In this document: positions 58,792-64,000 of the stretch, piece by piece
Position numbering within the stretch: the first letter of the stretch is position 1
Layout of the letters: the number at the start of each line of letters is the position of its first letter
DNA from: Planctomycetota bacterium
GTDB lineage: Bacteria > Planctomycetota > UBA1135
Assembly (NCBI GenBank): GCA_026421205.1
Contig: JAPKBM010000005.1
Span: 25,754 to 89,753, forward strand
Length of the DNA stretch: 64,000 nucleotides
Direction: 5' to 3'
The notes under the pieces: model-generated
What the model saw: the letters and a program-made list of their open reading frames with translations, nothing else
What the model was told of the DNA's origin: nothing
Database searches by the model: none
Made by a program: the position numbers and the translations under genes

Positions 58792-59778
58792 ATGGATTGG
58801 TGGAGCGTACTACGTGGGGCCGAACTTCTGTATGGGGGGCTTCTCCTCCTTTTAGGAGGCATTGCCGGCTCCTTTGCATCGGCGGCTATTTACCGCATTC
58901 CGGCGGAAGACCTCAGCCTCATTCGTCCAGCCCGTTCTTTCTGCCCATCCTGCAAGCACACACTGAGCTGGTTCGACAACATCCCTTTCTTTGGCTGGAT
59001 CCTTCTCAGGGGTCGATGTCGCTATTGCGGCGTCACTTTCGGCGCGGCTTACTTGATTCATGAGATTGGCCTTGCGGTACTTTTTTATCATGCAGGGTAT
59101 TCTTGGGCGGGCGAACAGGGGCCCCTTGCGCTCGGCCTTTTTCTCATCACCCTCACAGCGCTCTGGATTGCCGCCACAATCGATTTCAAGCATTTCATCC
59201 TTCCAGACGGGATCACTCTTGGGGGCATTGTTTTTGGCCTTGCTGTAGCCTTCTTGGAGCCTTCGTTTCAGATGGGGCTTGGTACTTCGGAATTACCCTG
59301 GGGGGTCAGCTGGCTGGGCCTGACTCTTGAAAATACCCCTCAAAAAGTGGCATTCGCCTCTTCTTTCCTCGGCGCAGGAATTTCTTTCCTTTTGCTATTT
59401 GGAATCAGGACTCTGTTTCGCTACATTCTAGGGCAGGAAGCCCTCGGCCTTGGGGATGTCAAATACCTCACCGCAGTGGGCGCCCTTCTCGGACTGGAAG
59501 GTGCCATCTGGACCTTCTTCGTCGGCGTTCTCGTCGGCGCCATTTTTGGTCTTTTAAACATTATTCGCATGATTTGCCTCATCGCATCCCGACGCCGTCG
59601 GCGAAATCGGTGGGCAAATTGGCGACTTACCGTCTTTCGAGGTTGGTGGTTGGGCCGTGTCATCCCTTTTGGTCCCCCCCTCATTCTCGGAACAGGCCTG
59701 GTCCTTTTTGCGCAAGACAGTCTTCGGACGTTTTTCCTTCAGACTTGGCCTCGTCTCATCCAAGATTTCCTCACATAG
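58792..59778 (+). CDS. Prepilin peptidase (type IV pilin/T2SS)
   Basis: GSFASAAIYRIP, CPSCKHTLSWFDNIPFFGWILLRGRCRYC, IDFKHFILPD, GLGDVKYLTAVGA. Confidence 0.93.
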   Translation: MDWWSVLRGAELLYGGLLLLLGGIAGSFASAAIYRIPAEDLSLIRPARSFCPSCKHTLSWFDNIPFFGWILLRGRCRYCGVTFGAAYLIHEIGLAVLFYHAGYSWAGEQGPLALGLFLITLTALWIAATIDFKHFILPDGITLGGIVFGLAVAFLEPSFQMGLGTSELPWGVSWLGLTLENTPQKVAFASSFLGAGISFLLLFGIRTLFRYILGQEALGLGDVKYLTAVGALLGLEGAIWTFFVGVLVGAIFGLLNIIRMICLIASRRRRRNRWANWRLTVFRGWWLGRVIPFGPPLILGTGLVLFAQDSLRTFFLQTWPRLIQDFLT

Positions 59779-59803
59779 CCTTTTGGGCTCCCCTTGCAAA
59801 CTC

Positions 59804-60493
59804 ATGAATAAATTCGCTCTCATCCTCGCTGCCTCAGCTTTGGTACTTCCGGCCTGTCAGCCGGGATTCCAGAAGCAAATCCAAGAAGATTCGGACCGGC
59901 AACTTACCGCGTATCAATCGCAAACTCGCCAACTTCGCTCTGCCCGTGACTTGGCTCAGGCTGAAAATGCTTCCCTAGAGGAGCAACTTCAGTACGAGCA
60001 AAGTCGTGCTTCAGAATTGGAAGCCCGGGTTGCTTCCATGACTCAAACTATGGATGAGGCCGACGCCGAAGTTGAAGCACTTCGCGCACGTCTCTCTGGT
60101 ACGGGTGTGGACGTAGATCGTCGTGGTGGTTTTCTCGTGTTGAATCTTCCCTCGGCTTTGACCTTTAAGTCCGGCTCTGCTTCTCTTGTGAAAAAGGGAG
60201 AGGACAGTCTTGCCACAGTGGCTTCGGCCTTGACCAGTGATTACTCTGGACGCACCTTCTGGATTGAAGGCCATACAGATAATGACCCCATCAAAAAATC
60301 CAAGTGGGGCACAAACCTCCGTTTGTCCGTAGAACGCTCTATGGCTGTTGCAGATTACTTGACCCAAACCATGGGCATGGATTCCGCTTTTGTGCGCATT
60401 GCAGCGCACGGCCAGTTTACTCCAAAGGGTGATAACGGTACAAAAGATGGAAAAATTGCCAACCGCCGTGTTGAGATCTTAATTCTTGACTAG
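59804..60493 (+). CDS. OmpA-family (Pal-like) lipoprotein with coiled coil
   Basis: Lipobox LVLPAC; coiled coil; FWIEGHTDNDPI...NLRLSVERSMAVADYL...IANRRVEILI. Confidence 0.88.
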   Translation: MNKFALILAASALVLPACQPGFQKQIQEDSDRQLTAYQSQTRQLRSARDLAQAENASLEEQLQYEQSRASELEARVASMTQTMDEADAEVEALRARLSGTGVDVDRRGGFLVLNLPSALTFKSGSASLVKKGEDSLATVASALTSDYSGRTFWIEGHTDNDPIKKSKWGTNLRLSVERSMAVADYLTQTMGMDSAFVRIAAHGQFTPKGDNGTKDGKIANRRVEILILD

Positions 60494-60512
60494 GTGAAAG
60501 GCGTTACGATAG

Positions 60513-60552
60513 CGGGCTGTGGCATCGAAAGATGTTACGGCCCGTACTTTTT
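60513..60552 (+). terminator. Rho-independent terminator after the OmpA-family gene
   Basis: CGGGCTGTGGCATC-GAAA-GATGTTACGGCCCG 14-bp stem (three GU), GNRA loop, then TACTTTTT. Confidence 0.9.
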
Positions 60553-60588
60553 CCCCTGTACCATTCGTTCCCCCGCTTAGGAGAAGCC

Positions 60589-60807
60589 ATGTCCGCGCAA
60601 GACATTCATAATATTTCTTTTTTAGGCTACTACGATACTGGAAAAATCACTTTGTTGGAATCCGTTGCACATCATTTCGGGGCCATTCTTCGCCAAGGTG
60701 TCGTTACCGATGGCTTGAATAACCGTCGCGGTCAAATTTTGAGGATGGATACGGAGGGGGGAGTTTCAAGTAATCACAGCTCAAGTTCGATTGGCGAAGG
60801 AGCATGA
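60589..60807 (+). pseudogene. EF-G N-terminal remnant or EF-G-derived small protein
   Basis: MSAQDIHNISFLGYYDTGKITLLESVAHHFGAILRQGVVTDG aligns with EF-G G1 ([33 protein letters not shown]) but is only 72 aa. Confidence 0.55.
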
Positions 60808-61235
60808 AGAAGCTTAGCTTGCATTCCCAGCATGGGTTCACCTTGCTTGACTTGGTCTTGACGGCAGCAATTCTTTCTGTTGTTGCAGGTCTTGCCTTCC
60901 CATCATTCTACGAGCCGCGGCGTTTAGAAAATGAGGCCTGTGCAGAGGACTTATTGCAAATGATTGCCTCCGTAGAACAGATTTGGATGAATGAGAAACA
61001 GGCCTTTGTGACTTTCCCTCGGTTGTCAGAACCTTTTGATATTTCCCGTTCCGTGTCGTATCCGCTTTTGCCTTTTTTCTTTCCCAACAATCACGGAGAA
61101 TTCCGGTACGGGGGCTACTTGTTTTCGATGGAAGTTCAAGAAAATGGCCTTGACTTTTTCGCGCATCCTGTGCTTTCGGGTTATTCTGGGACGAAAGAGT
61201 TTCAGGTGTCCGTGTCTACTTCTATGCCCGAATGA
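60804..61235 (+). CDS. Type IV pilin-like/pseudopilin
   Basis: HGFTLLDLVLTAAILSVVAGLAFPSF class III signal sequence. Confidence 0.82.
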   Translation: MKKLSLHSQHGFTLLDLVLTAAILSVVAGLAFPSFYEPRRLENEACAEDLLQMIASVEQIWMNEKQAFVTFPRLSEPFDISRSVSYPLLPFFFPNNHGEFRYGGYLFSMEVQENGLDFFAHPVLSGYSGTKEFQVSVSTSMPE

Positions 61236-62008
61236 AATGAAATTTCAAATGCTTCGCATGTATTTTGATAAGTGATTTCAGCAAGATCAATCGGTGACAT
61301 CTTGCGAATTTCGGCAAGTGCCTGAAGCGTATGCGGTAAAAACGCAGGCTCATTTCTCTTTCCACGTTTAGGCTGTGGCGCAAGAAAGGGAGCGTCCGTT
61401 TCAAGGAGAAGTCGGTGTTCCGGTACGAGTTGGGCAGATTGTCGGATGGCGTCGGACTTCGGGTATGTGAGGTTTCCTGCAAACGAGACCCAGACCCCCA
61501 AATCAAGAAAAGGTTTGAGCTCATCGGGTGAACCAGACCAACAGTGCATGATGCAACGTTCCGGATTGCCGTGGTTTTTTAGAATGGCAAGGGTTGCGTC
61601 CGCCGCATCTCTGCAGTGAATTACGGTAGATAAATCCCATTCTTTTGCAAGCTCTAGCTGAAAAGTAAACCCTTCTTCCTGGACTTCTCTGGTTGTGTGC
61701 TCCCGAAAAAAATCCATCCCCGTTTCACCGACGGCCACCCAGCTGGTTTCTTTTGCCAGGGAATTTAAAGTCTGGAGTCTCGCCGCAAGTTCGCTTCCGT
61801 CTCCGAGATCATTGGGGTGGATTCCAAAAGTAGGGTGTACTTGAGGGAATATATCTGCAAGTGCTTTGCATTCAAGAGCGTTCTTTTCATCGACAGCCAC
61901 ACAGATGAATTGCTCCACTTGATTTGCGTGCGCTTGTTGAAGCCATTCCTCCACCGGATACTGGTCGTCGGCCCAAGTGAGATGGCAGTGCGAGTCAAAG
62001 AGTTTCAT
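61202..62008 (-). CDS. tatD: TatD-family metal-dependent deoxyribonuclease
   Basis: FDSHCHL, GIHPND, GETGMDF, VIHCRDA, HCWSG, LLETDAPFLAP. Confidence 0.95.
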   Translation of the reverse strand: MKLFDSHCHLTWADDQYPVEEWLQQAHANQVEQFICVAVDEKNALECKALADIFPQVHPTFGIHPNDLGDGSELAARLQTLNSLAKETSWVAVGETGMDFFREHTTREVQEEGFTFQLELAKEWDLSTVIHCRDAADATLAILKNHGNPERCIMHCWSGSPDELKPFLDLGVWVSFAGNLTYPKSDAIRQSAQLVPEHRLLLETDAPFLAPQPKRGKRNEPAFLPHTLQALAEIRKMSPIDLAEITYQNTCEAFEISFHSGIEVDTDT

Positions 62009-62913
62009 CGAGGGCGGTCCGGGGAGCTTGGGCCAGGGGGGAGTTTGGGGAGGCCTTCCTCTTTACGAAGAAATCGGAAGAACTCATAGAGAATCGGTTC
62101 CGACTCGGCATTGGGGACACGGGTCATGAGGAATCGATGACCCAGTTTCGGGTCTAGCTTGAGGGCTGCGTGGAAGGCCTCTTTTTTAATATTGAGGTCA
62201 TCCGTCTCACTGAGGAAAATGCTTGCCATATGCTGGGCGGCTGCCTTATTTTTCGTTTTAATCAGTTTTTGAATGGCAATACGTCGTGTCCAGGTGTCTT
62301 GTCCACTATGTTTTGCGCAACGGAGGAGGAATTCTGCTACGAAGGGACTGGAGGTTGGCGGAAGAATTTCCTGCAAATATCGGGGGCGGATTTGCTCATT
62401 CCCCCGGGTTTTTTCGGCAAAGAAAAGGCGGTTTGCGCGGGCAATAGCAATTCCTGGAGCATTGGCCCAAAGGATTTGATGCGCTTTGAGGCGCAGATCA
62501 GTTTGTGTATTCCGGTCGTCGAGTGAGTCCGCAAGGGTAACGCCTTGATTCGAGAGAAACGGGCCAGAGATGCTGAGGAGAGCCGTGGCCGTAAGCGGGG
62601 AAGCGTGTTGCCGTTTTTCAATCCAGGTTACCCATGGAAGTTCAGGCGCAAGAGGGAGCAGGGAAAGGGCTTTTGCCATCCGCTCGATTTCTTCCTTCGC
62701 CTGTCGACCTTCTGCGGCAGTCAGGGGCTGATTAAGACGAGATTCTGCAGCCTCGGCGCGGGCCAGGAGGGCCTCAGGACCTTTTAATGCTCCTAAGTCC
62801 AATGCTTCTAGGACCTCTGCCGTGAGGGGCGCAGAAGGGGCCGGAGTGCATCTTGTTTGAAGAATGAGAAAACTCAAACTCAAGCTAAAAATAACCGGAA
62901 GGATGGTGTGCAT
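62005..62913 (-). CDS. Putative lipoprotein with HEAT-like alpha repeats, unknown function
   Basis: Signal peptide plus cysteine (ILQTRC), helical repeats; ATGA overlap with tatD. Confidence 0.5.
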   Translation of the reverse strand: MHTILPVIFSLSLSFLILQTRCTPAPSAPLTAEVLEALDLGALKGPEALLARAEAAESRLNQPLTAAEGRQAKEEIERMAKALSLLPLAPELPWVTWIEKRQHASPLTATALLSISGPFLSNQGVTLADSLDDRNTQTDLRLKAHQILWANAPGIAIARANRLFFAEKTRGNEQIRPRYLQEILPPTSSPFVAEFLLRCAKHSGQDTWTRRIAIQKLIKTKNKAAAQHMASIFLSETDDLNIKKEAFHAALKLDPKLGHRFLMTRVPNAESEPILYEFFRFLRKEEGLPKLPPGPSSPDRPR

Positions 62914-62964
62914 GAATGCAGAGGAATGGAGAGGTTTGCTAGACTGGAGGGGAGTGATGACTCC

Positions 62965-64000
62965 ATGAGCATGAACAGAATACGGCCTTTTTTTGCATTT
63001 TCCGCACTCTTCCTTTTTGGATGCGTGCCGGTTGGAGACGGTTCCTCTTCTGGCGGTGGGGAGGGTGATTTCCAGCTACACGTCTGTAGCCTTGGGTGTA
63101 CTTCTGCAGGGACCTGTGCGATTCAACAAATGAGTGTGAATAGTGATTTAGTGTTTACTTTTTCTGATGACGTAGACCCTAATTCCGTTTCCTTTTCTAG
63201 TTTCAATATTTTAAGCGTGGAAAGTGGCACCGCACCGGCGGGGGAATTCCTGGTGGACGGCCGCGACGTTATTTTCCGCCCTGCTTTGTTAGATAACGCG
63301 TCCTCCACAACTTTTGGCTTTGAATTGGATCAAGCCTACCGCTTCACGATAACTTCCGCGGCATCTTCGTCCACGGTGATTCGTTCAATCACGGGTGATC
63401 CAAACCAATCAGCAATTGGTTGCGTGGTTGTAGCCAGTAGCATCCAGGATTTTATTGCAGGGAATCCTTATGCCGTGGTTTCTCCCTCTGAGCTTGCCCC
63501 GCCAACATCGACCGAGTTCCAAATTGAAATCACCTTCAATGACATCATCCCACAGTCTTTGTTGATTGATGAGGATGGGAAGAGTGAAACGGTGCTTGTT
63601 GAAGTTGTTCTTGAAGATGCGCAAGGATTGCAGACTGAACTGCCCATGACGGGGTCTTTTGAAATGGTGCATGATTTAGATGTAAAGTCAACACTCTTAA
63701 CCTTTACGCCAGATTCGGCCTTCCCTATTTCTGCAGGTGGCACACGATGGGCACAGGTTCGCATTATTCAAGGAATTCAAGACATTGCAGGGAATCCTCT
63801 CCAGAATCCTGGCAACTTTGTCATCCCTCTTCTGGATGGCGATGTTTCTTCCGAAACTTTCACAGAGTCTTTCACTGAGGAAGGTATGGAAGATCCAGCA
63901 GGAAGTACCGCAGGACTTTGGGACACTGCATCCGGTTACTTAGACAGTGGTTTAGACCCTGTCACCCAATTCCATTATGGTGGCGGATCGGGTGTCCTTG
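62965..64000 (+). CDS. Secreted lipoprotein with SbsA-type Ig-like domains, truncated by window end
   Basis: Open frame from ATG 62965 to window end, not in the ORF track: MSMNRIRPFFAFSALFLFGCVPVGDGSSSGGG...DVDPNSVSFSSFNILSVESG...IQDIAGNPLQNPG. Confidence 0.75.
   Translation, partial: MSMNRIRPFFAFSALFLFGCVPVGDGSSSGGGEGDFQLHVCSLGCTSAGTCAIQQMSVNSDLVFTFSDDVDPNSVSFSSFNILSVESGTAPAGEFLVDGRDVIFRPALLDNASSTTFGFELDQAYRFTITSAASSSTVIRSITGDPNQSAIGCVVVASSIQDFIAGNPYAVVSPSELAPPTSTEFQIEITFNDIIPQSLLIDEDGKSETVLVEVVLEDAQGLQTELPMTGSFEMVHDLDVKSTLLTFTPDSAFPISAGGTRWAQVRIIQGIQDIAGNPLQNPGNFVIPLLDGDVSSETFTESFTEEGMEDPAGSTAGLWDTASGYLDSGLDPVTQFHYGGGSGVL

Noticed and set aside
60486-60513. TTGACT-N16-GATAGC as a promoter for the EF-G remnant
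   Set aside because: The -10 is poor, it lacks the N6-CCC element, and a strong terminator hairpin begins immediately downstream.

Overview
The window is bacterial chromosomal DNA, probably from a Planctomycetota-like lineage (inferred from gene content; no 16S is present). Left part (about 1-31.8 kb): a chorismate synthase tail, the tRNA-Thr/Tyr/Gly/Thr-tuf cluster, rpmG-secE-nusG-rplKAJL-rpoBC, rpsL-rpsG, a Tsr3-like protein, a divergent EF-G, and the S10-spc-alpha ribosomal protein operon from rpsJ to rplQ, with rpmD and map missing. Middle (31.8-48.6 kb): dnaE (minus strand), tRNA-Arg(ACG)-tadA, two tRNA-Ser, 4.5S/SRP RNA, dnaX-ybaB-recR-truA, hpf-ptsN-HPr, DUF2344-rng-rplU-rpmA-obgE, a PDZ/GspC-like gene, coaX, a reduced MnmE-like GTPase and a PyrB with a C-terminal PyrI-type zinc domain. 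Right part (48.6-64 kb): a sigma-54-type promoter ahead of three very large secreted lipoproteins, then prepilin peptidase, an OmpA-family lipoprotein, an EF-G N-terminal remnant, a pseudopilin, tatD, a HEAT-like lipoprotein and a fourth Ig-like lipoprotein cut by the window edge. Leading observations: (1) six promoters of stable-RNA/ribosomal genes share a -10 / N6 / CCC layout; (2) dnaX has an E. coli-type A-AAA-AAG -1 frameshift site with an immediate -1-frame stop; (3) a Tsr3 (acp-transferase)-like gene lies beside the str operon; (4) the str-locus EF-G has an eroded domain IV, and a separate short EF-G N-terminal remnant occurs elsewhere; (5) a consensus sigma-54 promoter with a palindrome at about -84 and a structured leader precedes the lipoprotein operon; (6) mutually exclusive RNA pairings lie between rplL and rpoB. 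All calls come from reading the sequence and supplied ORF translations; no database search was run.
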